From contig NZ_CP032098.1 of the NCBI RefSeq assembly GCF_003544935.1, forward strand, positions 868,001-932,000: DNA of 64,000 nucleotides. Reading direction: 5' to 3'. Source of the DNA: Malaciobacter molluscorum LMG 25693 (GTDB taxonomy: Bacteria; Campylobacterota; Campylobacteria; Campylobacterales; Arcobacteraceae). The notes beneath the pieces are model-generated. The model had not been told where the DNA came from, did not search any database, and saw only the letters and a list, made by a program, of their open reading frames with translations. Made by a program: the position numbers and the translations under genes. Shown here in pieces: positions 52,799 to 61,896 of the stretch. Every line of letters begins with the position of its first letter. The stretch's first letter is position 1.

Positions 52799-54215
52799 TA
52801 TTTTCTACCTTATTTTTATAGCCACCACCAAGTGATTTAATTAGGTCTATTTGTAACTGTAATTGTCTATTCTTTAATGTTAAGTTATTTAAACTCTCTT
52901 TTATTACATCTATATTTGAATTTATATATGAGATTTTATTTTTTAAACCTAGGTTAAATATTTTTTTCTCAATATTTTTATTTTTATTTTTATTAAATAT
53001 TATGATTTGTTCTTCTTTTATATCTGATTTATTTAGTTGTATTAATTTTAATGTTTTAACTATTTCATTTACTGCTTTTATAATACTTTGATTATAAGCA
53101 TAAACTTGCGAGTTATAATCATTTAATTTTGTATTTAAATTAATCTCTCTTCTATTAGCATCAAAAATTGGTAAAGATAAAGCAACTCCAGCACTTGGTG
53201 AAAATGATGTACTTTTAAATAATTTAGACCAAGGAAAAGAAGTGAATCCAATTAATCCTGAAAGACTTATATTTGGATAAAATTTAGCTTTTGCATTTGT
53301 TATGTAAGCATCTTTACTTGCCAATAAATATTTTTGTACAGCTATTTGTGGTAAATGTGAAATAACATCTAAGTGAATGTTCTTTGGAATAAAAAGTTTA
53401 TATTTTTTACTAATATTTGGCACTTTTAATTCTTTTATTTTAGATGGTAGTAATCCCGCAATTACAGCAATAGAACTTTTTGTATTTTGAATTTCTTCTT
53501 CAATATTTAAAATATTTTGATTTAATTTTTGGATTATGTAGTTACTTTCATTTACTTTTTTCTCATTTTCTAGACCTAGTTTAAGTAGTTTTTTTAAAAT
53601 AGAGTGCTTTTCATAAACTAATTTTTTTAGTGTTCTTAATCTTTGTATTTTTTGTATTTTAAAATCCCATGAGATGTAAAGTTTACTAATTGAAGTAGTA
53701 ATTGCTAATTCTTTAACTTTTATTAATGCTTTTTGGGCTAAAGCTTCACTTTTTGATGCTTTAATTAAAGATGCTCTTTCATCCCAAAAATCAAATGTAT
53801 AATCTAATTCAAGTCCAGCTTCATATAAATTATTATAACTCCCACCTAATGGAGCAGGGAATATATAATTTTCACTATATCTTTGTCTTGAAATATTAGA
53901 ACCAAAATTTACATTTGGTACATTTTTTGATTGGTTTGATCTAATTAAATTTGTTGCTATTTTATATCTTGATTCAAGTTGTTTTAAACTAGGTGCATTT
54001 TTTATAGCATATTGTATTAAATTATTTAATTGTTTATCTTGAAAGTTTTCCCACCATTTTTCTTTTAACTGTATATCATTACTGCTAAAGTTATTTAAAT
54101 CTTGTAATAATTCTTTTTGTATTTTTATATTTTTGATTTTATCTATTTTATTAACTTTTGGTACACACCCTGTAAATAAAATAATTAGTGAAACTATAAA
54201 TAGTATTATTTTCAT
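52779..54215 (-). CDS. Outer-membrane efflux lipoprotein (NodT/OprM-type)
   Basis: 478 residues. Lipoprotein signal peptide with lipobox LFTGC (Cys about 17), then the two outer-membrane efflux repeats of long helices (WWENFQDKQLNNLIQYAIKNAPSLKQLESRY; FYPNISLSGLIGFTSFPWSKLFKSTSFSPSAGVALSLPIFDANRREINL). It forms the trimeric exit channel of the tripartite pump. Second gene of the operon, 7 bp after marR. Confidence 0.93.
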   Translation of the reverse strand: MKIILFIVSLIILFTGCVPKVNKIDKIKNIKIQKELLQDLNNFSSNDIQLKEKWWENFQDKQLNNLIQYAIKNAPSLKQLESRYKIATNLIRSNQSKNVPNVNFGSNISRQRYSENYIFPAPLGGSYNNLYEAGLELDYTFDFWDERASLIKASKSEALAQKALIKVKELAITTSISKLYISWDFKIQKIQRLRTLKKLVYEKHSILKKLLKLGLENEKKVNESNYIIQKLNQNILNIEEEIQNTKSSIAVIAGLLPSKIKELKVPNISKKYKLFIPKNIHLDVISHLPQIAVQKYLLASKDAYITNAKAKFYPNISLSGLIGFTSFPWSKLFKSTSFSPSAGVALSLPIFDANRREINLNTKLNDYNSQVYAYNQSIIKAVNEIVKTLKLIQLNKSDIKEEQIIIFNKNKNKNIEKKIFNLGLKNKISYINSNIDVIKESLNNLTLKNRQLQLQIDLIKSLGGGYKNKVENNVASNK

Positions 54216-54222
54216 GTTTTTC

Positions 54223-54648
54223 TTACTTTAAATTTGAATATACTTTTTTTAATGTTTGAATCATTAGCTCTTTTGTATTTTCATTGATATCTTTTAATGC
54301 TTCATCTTCAACTTTTTTACCTGCATCTTTTATGATTTTTTCTAAATTTTTACCTTTAGTTGTAATACATATAAGATAGGCTCTTCTATCGTTTTTCTTA
54401 TTTTTTCTCTCTACTAAACCTTTTTGCTCAAGTTTATCTATAAGCAAAGTTAAACTAGATTGTTTAAAATAAGTATCTTTTGCAAGCTCTTTTTGCGTTA
54501 AATTATCTTTTTCACAAAGTCTTCTTATAATAATACTTTGAGCAGGAGATATATCATACTCCTGTAAATCTTTTTCTAAATTATTTTTTAGATGGTTTCT
54601 AATATTTGCAACTAGAACACCAAATATATTATCTGATTCAAATGCCAT
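54223..54648 (-). CDS. MarR-family regulator of the efflux operon
   Basis: 141 residues, a MarR winged helix: ISPAQSIIIRRLCEKDNLTQKELAKDTYFKQSSLTLLIDKLEQKGLVERKKN..DRRAYLICIT, including the wing sequence DRRAY. It heads the operon and probably binds the palindrome 45 bp upstream, released by the pump's substrate. Effector unknown. Confidence 0.93.
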   Translation of the reverse strand: MAFESDNIFGVLVANIRNHLKNNLEKDLQEYDISPAQSIIIRRLCEKDNLTQKELAKDTYFKQSSLTLLIDKLEQKGLVERKNKKNDRRAYLICITTKGKNLEKIIKDAGKKVEDEALKDINENTKELMIQTLKKVYSNLK

Positions 54649-54692
54649 ATTAATCCTTTAAAATATTGGTGATTAAATTAAACTTAGGTAGT

Positions 54693-54716
54693 TAATAGTT
54701 AATATGTTAACTATTA
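54693..54716. promoter_or_regulatory. Operator palindrome upstream of marR
   Basis: TAATAGTTAA (54693-54702), spacer TATG, TTAACTATTA (54707-54716): perfect 10-bp arms, typical MarR-type operator size, with extra GTTAA half-sites on both sides. The remaining part of 54649-54927 has no gene. Confidence 0.75.
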
Positions 54717-54927
54717 TGAAGTTAATCGTATTTTACGCATTTAAACTTAAAAAAATATAAAAATAAAAAGATAAATTGAAGCTGCCTAAAAAAGGGATTT
54801 TAGCATAAAAATTATTACTACTTATTTTATTATTAATAAATGTTTAAAAGTAAAAAACAAAAAACTTAAGTTCAATTTAAAGAAAATAAGCTTTAATTAT
54901 CACATTATTTTAACGCAGGGAGAATTA

Positions 54928-55410
54928 ATGTCAAAAGTAATTATTAGAGATGCAAATATAGATGACTCTGAAACAATTTTTAATTTTATTAAAGAATTAG
55001 CAATATATGAAAAAGCATTAGATGAAGTAAAAACAAATGTTGAAGGAATAAAACAAAGTGTATTTGGTGAAAATAGTGTAACTTATGTTTTAATTGCAGA
55101 ATATAATAATGAACCTGTTGGAATGGCACTTTATTTTTACAATTATTCAACTTGGGAAGGTAAAAATGGTATCTATTTAGAAGATCTATTTGTAACTGAT
55201 AAATATAGAGGAATTGGTGCTGGAAAAGCATTATTAAAACAGTTAGCAAAAATTGCAGTTGAAAAAGATTGTAAAAGAGTAGAATGGCAAGTTCTTGATT
55301 GGAATAAACCATCAATAGATTTCTATGATAGTATTGGTGCTAATGGTTTAACTGAATGGATACCTTATAGATTAACTGGTGATGCATTAATAGAGTTTGC
55401 AAAAAATTAA
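54928..55410 (+). CDS. GNAT acetyltransferase (diamine/spermidine acetyltransferase-like)
   Basis: 160 residues. Acetyl-CoA-binding region LEDLFVTDKYRGIGAGKALL with the RGxGxG signature, plus WQVLDWNKPSIDFYDSIGA. The pattern ALYFYNYSTWEGKNGIYLEDLFV resembles SSAT-type polyamine acetyltransferases. GGGAG precedes the ATG. Substrate is inferred. The end overlaps a convergent gene by 4 bp. Confidence 0.9.
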   Translation: MSKVIIRDANIDDSETIFNFIKELAIYEKALDEVKTNVEGIKQSVFGENSVTYVLIAEYNNEPVGMALYFYNYSTWEGKNGIYLEDLFVTDKYRGIGAGKALLKQLAKIAVEKDCKRVEWQVLDWNKPSIDFYDSIGANGLTEWIPYRLTGDALIEFAKN

Positions 55411-55418
55411 TTTTTTGC
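55399..55418. terminator. Bidirectional terminator palindrome
   Basis: GCAAAAAATT/AATTTTTTGC, a perfect 20-bp palindrome over the overlapping stops of the acetyltransferase gene and its convergent neighbour. Confidence 0.6.
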
Positions 55419-55877
55419 TTCTAACTCTTTTAGAGACTCTTGTATAGCAGATGATAATTCATCTGTTATAATAAGATTCCACTTTTCTATTTGTTTATCT
55501 TGATTCTCTTCACAAATTTCAATCATTGTTCTATTAAAAAAGTTATTATCATTTATATCATTTATGATTGGTTCAATTTCTATTTCTTCATTTTTAACAA
55601 ACTCTAAATTTTTATTTATAAAGTTTTGTGTTGCATCCATTGCTGCTTGATTTCTAAGTTCACTTTCAAATAAGTCCTCACCATTTTCAAGTTTTTCTAA
55701 ATCTTTTAATAATTCATAAATTGAACCAAGCGCATATTGGAATTCAATATCTGTTGTTATATTAGTTGTTTTATTTGTTATATTAATAAGTTTACCAATT
55801 GATATTTGATAATACATATCATATCTTGCTAAATTCTCTATAATATTTTTTTTAGAAAAGTGTCGTTCTATATCCAT
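55407..55877 (-). CDS. Acidic helical protein of unknown function
   Basis: 156 residues, predicted largely helical, acidic, without signal or membrane segment (MDIERHFSKKNIIENLARYDMYYQISIGKLI ... IITDELSSAIQESLKELEAKN). I recognise no domain. AGGGAG precedes its ATG. Confidence 0.65.
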   Translation of the reverse strand: MDIERHFSKKNIIENLARYDMYYQISIGKLINITNKTTNITTDIEFQYALGSIYELLKDLEKLENGEDLFESELRNQAAMDATQNFINKNLEFVKNEEIEIEPIINDINDNNFFNRTMIEICEENQDKQIEKWNLIITDELSSAIQESLKELEAKN

Positions 55878-56013
55878 GAAACTCCCTATTTATATAGTAT
55901 AAGTATAGCTAATTTTAGCCTAAACTTAAATTATATCTTGCAATTTGTAATATAAATAAAGAATTTAAAAAAAATATTGTATTATTCCAAAAAATTGATA
56001 AATGGAGTTAAGT

Positions 56014-56142
56014 ATGTTAGAATTATTATGTTTCTTCGTTGTATTTTTATTAATTCTATTCTTTGTATATTTAAATGAGAGATCAAAACAAAAAGGTAAA
56101 ATGCCATTTTGTATAAGACAAAATAGTAAAATTACAAAATAA
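56014..56142 (+). CDS. 42-residue small membrane protein
   Basis: ATG 56014 with GGAG 6 nt upstream; TAA 56140-56142. One membrane helix (LELLCFFVVFLLILFFVYL) followed by a short basic tail (NERSKQKGKMPFCIRQNSKITK). The good ribosome site and helix-plus-basic-tail form argue for a real small protein. The rest of the gap 55878-56248 shows no other gene. Confidence 0.6.
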   Translation: MLELLCFFVVFLLILFFVYLNERSKQKGKMPFCIRQNSKITK

Positions 56143-56248
56143 AACTGACACAATATTCAAAAAAAATTAAAAATACTCTTATAAAAGCTTGAAAAAAAAT
56201 AATTTATGTGATAAAGTTAAGACTTATAATTTCATAAAAGGTTAGATT

Positions 56249-56812
56249 ATGGGTTTTATTAAAACTATTTTAAAATCATTTTTTAAAGTTTCAAGACCTA
56301 TATTCTCAATGCAAGAAGATATATTAAGATTTAAAGTTAATTCAGATTACTTTTATGAAGTTGCTTTAGAAAATTTTGAGATAAAAACAAGACATGATCC
56401 ATATGTTATTGATGCTTATACCCTTAAAACAAAATATATCTATTTAGAACATATAAAAGTTGATAATGATGTAGTTTGGAATGCAGATGCATTAAGTATA
56501 TATGAAAATTTTTTAATAGAACAGTTAAAATTAAAGCATATAAAAAAAGTTGAGCATAAAAAATTCAATCATTATGACTTTATTATTTATGAAGTGGATT
56601 CTGTTTTTATTATTCCTTTGATTTATATTTGGGAAGGTTCAAAAGATGTTTTTATTTTAGATTTTGAGTCTAGTTTGTATAAAAAATTACTTTCTCAAAT
56701 GCAAAAAGATTATATCTTTGAATTTAAAAATGAAAATATTTTAAAAGTAGATTTTGATTCAAGTTTAGTAAAATTAAACGCTTTTAAAAGCTATTTTAAT
56801 ATTTCTCATTAA
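56249..56812 (+). CDS. Protein of unknown function
   Basis: 187 residues, mixed alpha/beta, no signal peptide or membrane helix (an amphipathic start MGFIKTILKSFFKVSRP). Aromatic-rich segments such as DFIIYEVDSVFIIPLIYIWEGSKDVFILDFESS. No known family that I can name. AAAGG precedes the ATG. It stands alone, 58 bp before a GGDEF-EAL gene. Confidence 0.7.
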   Translation: MGFIKTILKSFFKVSRPIFSMQEDILRFKVNSDYFYEVALENFEIKTRHDPYVIDAYTLKTKYIYLEHIKVDNDVVWNADALSIYENFLIEQLKLKHIKKVEHKKFNHYDFIIYEVDSVFIIPLIYIWEGSKDVFILDFESSLYKKLLSQMQKDYIFEFKNENILKVDFDSSLVKLNAFKSYFNISH

Positions 56813-56870
56813 GTAATTATTTTTTTATAGTTATAATTGTTTTATATTTTCATTTTAATAGGAATTAACA

Positions 56871-59129
56871 TTGAAGACTTTTAAGAAAAATGTATGGGTA
56901 CTTTTTTATTCTATATTTATTATAGGATTATTTCTTTTGTTTTTTACAATTTATAAAGTTTCTAATGATGAATATAAAGAGTATGAATTAAAACAATCAA
57001 ATATTACAAAACTTACAACAACTTCTATTAATTCTTTATTTATTCAATATGAAATGTTATTAGATATGTTAATTGAACAAATAGAAAGTTTTTCTGATTA
57101 TAAAAAGATAGAAAAATTATTAAATCATATGATAAAACTTAATCCTTCAATTATTGTATCTGGAATTAGTACACCAAATGGAGATATTTATATATCAAGT
57201 ACAAATGATAAAAAATTAGAACTAGATAATTTGAAAGAAAAAAAAGAAACTAAAGAGACTTTTATTCGTACATTAAATAGTAAAAAGATGGTAATAGGAA
57301 GAAGCTATTATGTAAAATTATTTGATAAAGTAATGATTCCTATGAGAAAGGCTATAAGAGATAAAAATGGTAAAGTTATTTCTGTAATAACTATTGGTGT
57401 AGATGTAAATAAGATATTAAGTCTTCTAAGTGATAATGAACACAAAACATATCTTTTTAGAGGTTTTGATCATTATATTCAAGTTATAAAAGATAATAAA
57501 AAAAATGGTTATTTAATTTATGATAAAAAAATATCTAATAAATTTATAAAGTATATTACTAATACTGCTGAAAAAAAATATAAAATTCCTATTGATATTT
57601 TAAAAAATAGTGATGAAGTTTCAAATATATTTTTTAAAGAATATTTTAGTGAAGATATAGTTTTTGCATCAATTCAATATATAAAAAGGTTTGATTTATA
57701 TGTAATAACTCAAATAAATAAAGATATTATAGAAGATGAAATAACAGAACAAATTTATGTACTTATTGCAACTTTTTTAATTATTTTTATAATCTTATTT
57801 ATTTTATTTAAATATATTAGTGAAAATGAAGTAAAAAAACAAAAAGCTTTATATTTTCAGGCAACTCATGATCAATTAACAAATTTAAATAATAGAAAAT
57901 ATTTAACTTCAATATTTAAAAATAATGAAAAATACGATCCTTTTATACTGTTTTTTATAGATTTGGACAATTTTAAAAGTATTAATGACAATTATGGACA
58001 TACATATGGAGATCTAGTTTTGAAGCAGGTAGCTTCAAGATTAAAAAAATTGCAAGTTAATAAAGATATTTTAGCAAGATATAGTGGTGATGAGTTCTTG
58101 CTTATAAAATATAATTTAGAAGATACTAAAATAGAAGAAATATCAAATCAAATAATAAATGCATTATCAAAAACATATTATGTTGATAAATATGAATTTA
58201 ATATCGGTTCAAGTGTTGGTGTTTCTCAATATCCAAAAGATTCAGAAATAATTGATGATATAAAAAGATATGCTGATATTTCTATGTATGAAGCAAAGAA
58301 ACAAAAAAATAGCTTTAAGAAATTTGATGAAGAAATAAAACAAAGTTATTTTAGAAAATCAAAAATAGAGTATGAGTTAAAAAATGCATTAATTAAAAAT
58401 GAAATATATTTAGTTTATCAGCCACAAATTGATTTAAATGGCAATATACATGGTGTAGAAGCTTTAGTTAGATGGGAAAATAAAAACTTAGGTTTTATTC
58501 CTCCAGATGAGTTTATTAAAATAGCAGAAGCAACAGGTCAAATGATATCTTTAGGTAGATATATTATGAAAACTGCACTTTCTGAAATAAAAGATGTATA
58601 TAAAAAAACAGGTGTAGATTTTCAATTATCTATTAATATATCTGTAAAACAATTTATGGAAAAAGAATTTTTTAATAAATTATTTGAATATTTAAAAGAT
58701 AATAATTTTAATAAAGATTTGTTAACATTAGAAGTTACTGAAAATGTTTTTATTGAAGATTTTAATTATATATTAACTCTTTTTGATAAATTAATAAATC
58801 AAGGTATAAAACTATCATTAGATGATTTTGGAACTGGATATTCATCTTTGAGTTTACTGAAAAAACTTCCTATTGATGAATTAAAAATTGATAAGAGTTT
58901 TGTAGATGATATTTTAGATGATGAAATTTCTAGAAATATGGTACAAAGTATAATATCTATTGGAAAAAATTTTCATATGGAAATTTTAGCAGAAGGTATA
59001 GAAACAATTGAACAAAAACGGATGTTAAATGATTTTGGTTGTGATTTATTTCAAGGGTATTATTTTTCTAAACCTATTAAAAAACAGCAATTAGAAGAGT
59101 ATATTTTAAATCTAAAAAAGGATAAATAA
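56871..59129 (+). CDS. Membrane GGDEF-EAL protein with Cache-like sensor
   Basis: 752 residues starting at TTG 56871 (AGGA upstream). Two membrane helices (about 9-27 and 295-315) enclose a periplasmic dCache-like domain. GGDEF domain with YSGDEFLL (S replaces the first G, normally still active) and an EAL domain with GVEALVRW, QLSINISVKQF, LDDFGTGYSSL and AEGIET, i.e. an intact phosphodiesterase set. It may make or break cyclic di-GMP depending on the signal. The next gene appears to start directly at its stop. Confidence 0.93.
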   Translation: MKTFKKNVWVLFYSIFIIGLFLLFFTIYKVSNDEYKEYELKQSNITKLTTTSINSLFIQYEMLLDMLIEQIESFSDYKKIEKLLNHMIKLNPSIIVSGISTPNGDIYISSTNDKKLELDNLKEKKETKETFIRTLNSKKMVIGRSYYVKLFDKVMIPMRKAIRDKNGKVISVITIGVDVNKILSLLSDNEHKTYLFRGFDHYIQVIKDNKKNGYLIYDKKISNKFIKYITNTAEKKYKIPIDILKNSDEVSNIFFKEYFSEDIVFASIQYIKRFDLYVITQINKDIIEDEITEQIYVLIATFLIIFIILFILFKYISENEVKKQKALYFQATHDQLTNLNNRKYLTSIFKNNEKYDPFILFFIDLDNFKSINDNYGHTYGDLVLKQVASRLKKLQVNKDILARYSGDEFLLIKYNLEDTKIEEISNQIINALSKTYYVDKYEFNIGSSVGVSQYPKDSEIIDDIKRYADISMYEAKKQKNSFKKFDEEIKQSYFRKSKIEYELKNALIKNEIYLVYQPQIDLNGNIHGVEALVRWENKNLGFIPPDEFIKIAEATGQMISLGRYIMKTALSEIKDVYKKTGVDFQLSINISVKQFMEKEFFNKLFEYLKDNNFNKDLLTLEVTENVFIEDFNYILTLFDKLINQGIKLSLDDFGTGYSSLSLLKKLPIDELKIDKSFVDDILDDEISRNMVQSIISIGKNFHMEILAEGIETIEQKRMLNDFGCDLFQGYYFSKPIKKQQLEEYILNLKKDK

Positions 59130-59560
59130 TAGAAAAACAAATTATTGATTTTTTTCATCAATTTAAAAATAGAGTTATTGAAACAGATATTATTGTTAAT
59201 GATTATAAAGATATTATAAATGAATATAATCTATATTTAAAAAATAAATCATTTGATGAAAAATATAAAGAGAATTATCTTACAATTTTAGGGTACTCAT
59301 TTAGATTAGATAATATTAAAGATAGAATATTTTATACTTTTCAAGAAGCAGTTTATGCAATTGATTTAGCAAAATTAATGCATGATAATGATTCTTTAGA
59401 TTTAAATTCAAAAGTTTATATATTTGTTTTAAATAGTTTGATTAATGAATATGTTGGAATAGAAATATCTCAAGAAGAGAAACAATTAGCAAAAACAACT
59501 TATGAACAAATAGAGAAAAAAAGGGCAAAAGAGAATCATAAATATCATGTTTATCAATGA
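59129..59560 (+). CDS. Helical protein of unknown function with probable ATA start
   Basis: The frame is open from just after TAA 59123-59125 to TAA 59558-59560 and contains no ATG, GTG or TTG before 59378, though codons upstream look coding (IEKQIIDFFHQFKNRVIETD ...). AAAAAAGGA lies exactly 6 nt before an ATA at 59129, the same spacing and context (AAGGATAAAT-A-ATAGAA) as the ATA start proposed for pnuC. That start gives 143 residues, all-helical, acidic to neutral, no membrane segment. A start at ATG 59378 would give only 60 residues and has no ribosome site. Function unknown. Confidence 0.6.
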   Translation: MEKQIIDFFHQFKNRVIETDIIVNDYKDIINEYNLYLKNKSFDEKYKENYLTILGYSFRLDNIKDRIFYTFQEAVYAIDLAKLMHDNDSLDLNSKVYIFVLNSLINEYVGIEISQEEKQLAKTTYEQIEKKRAKENHKYHVYQ

Positions 59561-59576
59561 TAATTAAGGAATAGTG

Positions 59577-60311
59577 ATGAATTTAAGATTAAATTGTGAT
59601 ATGGGAGAAAGCTTTGGTATCTGGAAAATGGGATATGATGAAGAGATTATGCCATATATAGATATGGCAAACTTAGCTTGCGGTTTTCACGCTAGTGATG
59701 CTGTTACAATGAATAAATCTGTAATTCTTGCCAAAAAATATAATGTATTAATTGGAGCACATCCTGCTTATCAGGATTTAGTAGGCTTTGGAAGACGATC
59801 TATTCGATGTTCATTAGAAGAAATAAAGTCAATCGTTTTATATCAAATAGGTGCATTGCAAGGTTTTTGTAAAGCACATGGAACATCAATATCATATGTA
59901 AAACCACATGGTGCTTTATATAATGATATGATGAAAGATGAAAATATTTTTAAAGCAGTTCTAAGTGCTATCTCTTCTTTTGACAAAAATATAAAATTGA
60001 TGATTTTATCAGGTCCTAAAAATGAAATTTATCATCATACTGCACTTTTTTATGGAATAAATCTTTTATATGAAGTTTTTGCAGATAGAAACTATAATGA
60101 AGATGGTACTTTAGTATCAAGAATGAATGAAAATGCAGTTATAAAAGACGAATTAGAAGTTGCTCAAAGAGTGACAACTTTAAAAGATAAAGGTTATATT
60201 TTAAGTGTTAATTCTCAAAGACTTTTTTTAGAAGCAGATAGTTTATGTATTCATGGAGATAATGAAAAAGCATTTGAGTTTATAAAACTATTAAGAAAAG
60301 CACTATTGTAA
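59577..60311 (+). CDS. pxpA: 5-oxoprolinase subunit A
   Basis: 244 residues from ATG 59577 (AAGGA 6 nt upstream). LamB/YcsF family: LNCDMGESFGIWKMG, ANLACGFHASDAVTMNKSV, IGAHPAYQDLVGFGRRS, YVKPHGALYNDMMKD and EVFADRNYNEDGTLVSR. With PxpB and PxpC it hydrolyses 5-oxoproline to glutamate using ATP, clearing a damage product of glutamine/glutamate. One-base overlap with pxpB. Confidence 0.95.
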   Translation: MNLRLNCDMGESFGIWKMGYDEEIMPYIDMANLACGFHASDAVTMNKSVILAKKYNVLIGAHPAYQDLVGFGRRSIRCSLEEIKSIVLYQIGALQGFCKAHGTSISYVKPHGALYNDMMKDENIFKAVLSAISSFDKNIKLMILSGPKNEIYHHTALFYGINLLYEVFADRNYNEDGTLVSRMNENAVIKDELEVAQRVTTLKDKGYILSVNSQRLFLEADSLCIHGDNEKAFEFIKLLRKALL

Positions 60312-60985
60312 TGAAAATAAAAGCAAGTTCTGCTGATACTTTAATTATTTATTTTTCAAATAAAATTGAAGAACAGACTTCTTTAAAAGTAATGAGAGCT
60401 TATAATAATCTACTTGATCTTCATTTAGAAGGAATATTTGAAATAATTCCTTCTTATACTTCTATATATATTCATTATGATATTTTATTTTATGATTTTT
60501 TGTTATTAAAACAGATTCTTGAAGAAAAATTAGATTTAAATAGTGCTTTAGAAAATAATTCAAAATTTATAAATATAGATGTTTATTATGGTCTTGATGT
60601 TGGGTTTGATTTAGAACAAATAAGTAAAAAAACAGCTATAAGTATAGATGAAATTATAAAAATTCATTCAAGTAAAATATATAATGTTTATGCAATAGGT
60701 TTTTTGCCTGGCTTTGCATATTTGGGTAATGTATCAAAAAAAATAGATATTTCAAGACTTGACACTCCAAGAAAAATAGTACCAAAAGGAAGTGTTGCTA
60801 TTGCTAATAGTCAGACCGCAGTTTATCCTCAAGATAGTCCTGGTGGTTGGAATATAATAGGAAAAACAACTTATAACTTTTTTAATAAAGATTTAAAAAA
60901 TTTATCAAATATAAAAGTAGGGGATAAAATAAAATTTAACCCCATATCAAAAGATGAATTTTTAAAACAAAAAGGAGTTATATGA
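60311..60985 (+). CDS. pxpB: 5-oxoprolinase subunit B
   Basis: 224 residues of the KipI/allophanate hydrolase subunit 1 family: EIIPSYTSIYIHYD, GFLPGFAYLGNVSKKIDISRLDTPRKIVPKGSVAIANSQTAVYPQDSPGGWNIIGKT. This is the subunit that binds the PxpC partner. Overlaps pxpC by 4 bp (ATGA). Confidence 0.95.
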   Translation: MKIKASSADTLIIYFSNKIEEQTSLKVMRAYNNLLDLHLEGIFEIIPSYTSIYIHYDILFYDFLLLKQILEEKLDLNSALENNSKFINIDVYYGLDVGFDLEQISKKTAISIDEIIKIHSSKIYNVYAIGFLPGFAYLGNVSKKIDISRLDTPRKIVPKGSVAIANSQTAVYPQDSPGGWNIIGKTTYNFFNKDLKNLSNIKVGDKIKFNPISKDEFLKQKGVI

Positions 60986-61893
60986 GTATTAAAATACTTA
61001 ATTCTCCTATTTTTGCATCTATACAAGATATAGGAAGATTTAGTTTTTCAAATATTGGAGTAACAACTAGTGGTGTTATGGATGAATATGCTTATTTTAT
61101 GGCAAATCAATTACTTGAAAATAAAAAAGATGAAAATATTATTGAAGTTTATTATTCAAATTTTAATTTTATAGTTAATTGTAATACTCAAATTGCTATA
61201 ACTGGTGCATATTGTGAAGTTTATATAAATAAGCAATTAAAACCTACTTGGCAAACATATAGTTTAAAAAAGGGTGACATTGTTGAAGTCTCAAAGTTAT
61301 TAAGTGGTTGTATTGTTTATATTGGTATTAAAAATGGAATAAAAATACCAAAACAATTTGGAAGTTATTCTACATCTATAAAAGAAAAAATAGGTGGAAT
61401 AGATGGAAGATTACTTAAAAAAGGTGATATATTGCCGATAGAAAATATTTGTTCTTTTAATAAAAGAAAAATTAGTTCTAAATATCTTCCTAAATATAAA
61501 GAAGAACTTCAATTAAGAGTAATACTTTCATATCAAGAAGAGTATTTTACAAAAGAGCAAAAAAACAAATTCTTTTCATCTATTTATACGATATCAAATG
61601 AATTTAATAGAATGGCTTGTAAGTTAAAAGGAGAAAAAATTGATTGCGAAATAGATGGAGTAATATCAGAAGCTATAAGTTTTGGTGCAATTCAAATACC
61701 TAAGGATGGACAACCTATTATTTTATTAAAAGAGAGACAAACAATAGGAGGTTATCCTAAAATTGGAACTGTTTTAACTATAGATTGTTTTAAACTTGCA
61801 CAATTAAGACCTAATATGAAAATAAAGTTTAAAGAAATAAGTTTAAATGAAGCACAAAAAAAACTAAAAGAGTTTTATAACTCTTTTAGTTGA
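60982..61893 (+). CDS. pxpC: 5-oxoprolinase subunit C
   Basis: 303 residues of the KipA/allophanate hydrolase subunit 2 family: ASIQDIGRFSFSNIGVTTSGVMDEYAYFMANQLL, YIGIKNGI, and the C-terminal AISFGAIQIPKDGQPIILLKERQTIGGYPKIGTV. It completes the ATP-dependent 5-oxoprolinase. A terminator hairpin overlaps its 3' end. Confidence 0.95.
   Translation: MSIKILNSPIFASIQDIGRFSFSNIGVTTSGVMDEYAYFMANQLLENKKDENIIEVYYSNFNFIVNCNTQIAITGAYCEVYINKQLKPTWQTYSLKKGDIVEVSKLLSGCIVYIGIKNGIKIPKQFGSYSTSIKEKIGGIDGRLLKKGDILPIENICSFNKRKISSKYLPKYKEELQLRVILSYQEEYFTKEQKNKFFSSIYTISNEFNRMACKLKGEKIDCEIDGVISEAISFGAIQIPKDGQPIILLKERQTIGGYPKIGTVLTIDCFKLAQLRPNMKIKFKEISLNEAQKKLKEFYNSFS
61862..61891. terminator. Terminator of the pxp operon
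   Basis: 13-bp stem AACTAAAAGAGTT (61862-61874)/AACTCTTTTAGTT (61879-61891), loop TTAT, over the pxpC stop codon and just ahead of the convergent gene's end. Confidence 0.75.
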
Positions 61894-61896
61894 ATA

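Noticed and set aside
55965-56153. 62-codon leftward frame
   Set aside because: It lies opposite the better supported 42-residue membrane protein (good ribosome site, clean helix) and itself has no ribosome site.
59378-59560. 60-residue protein starting at ATG 59378
   Set aside because: No ribosome site, and the frame is open and coding-like for 83 codons further upstream with a good ribosome site before an ATA.
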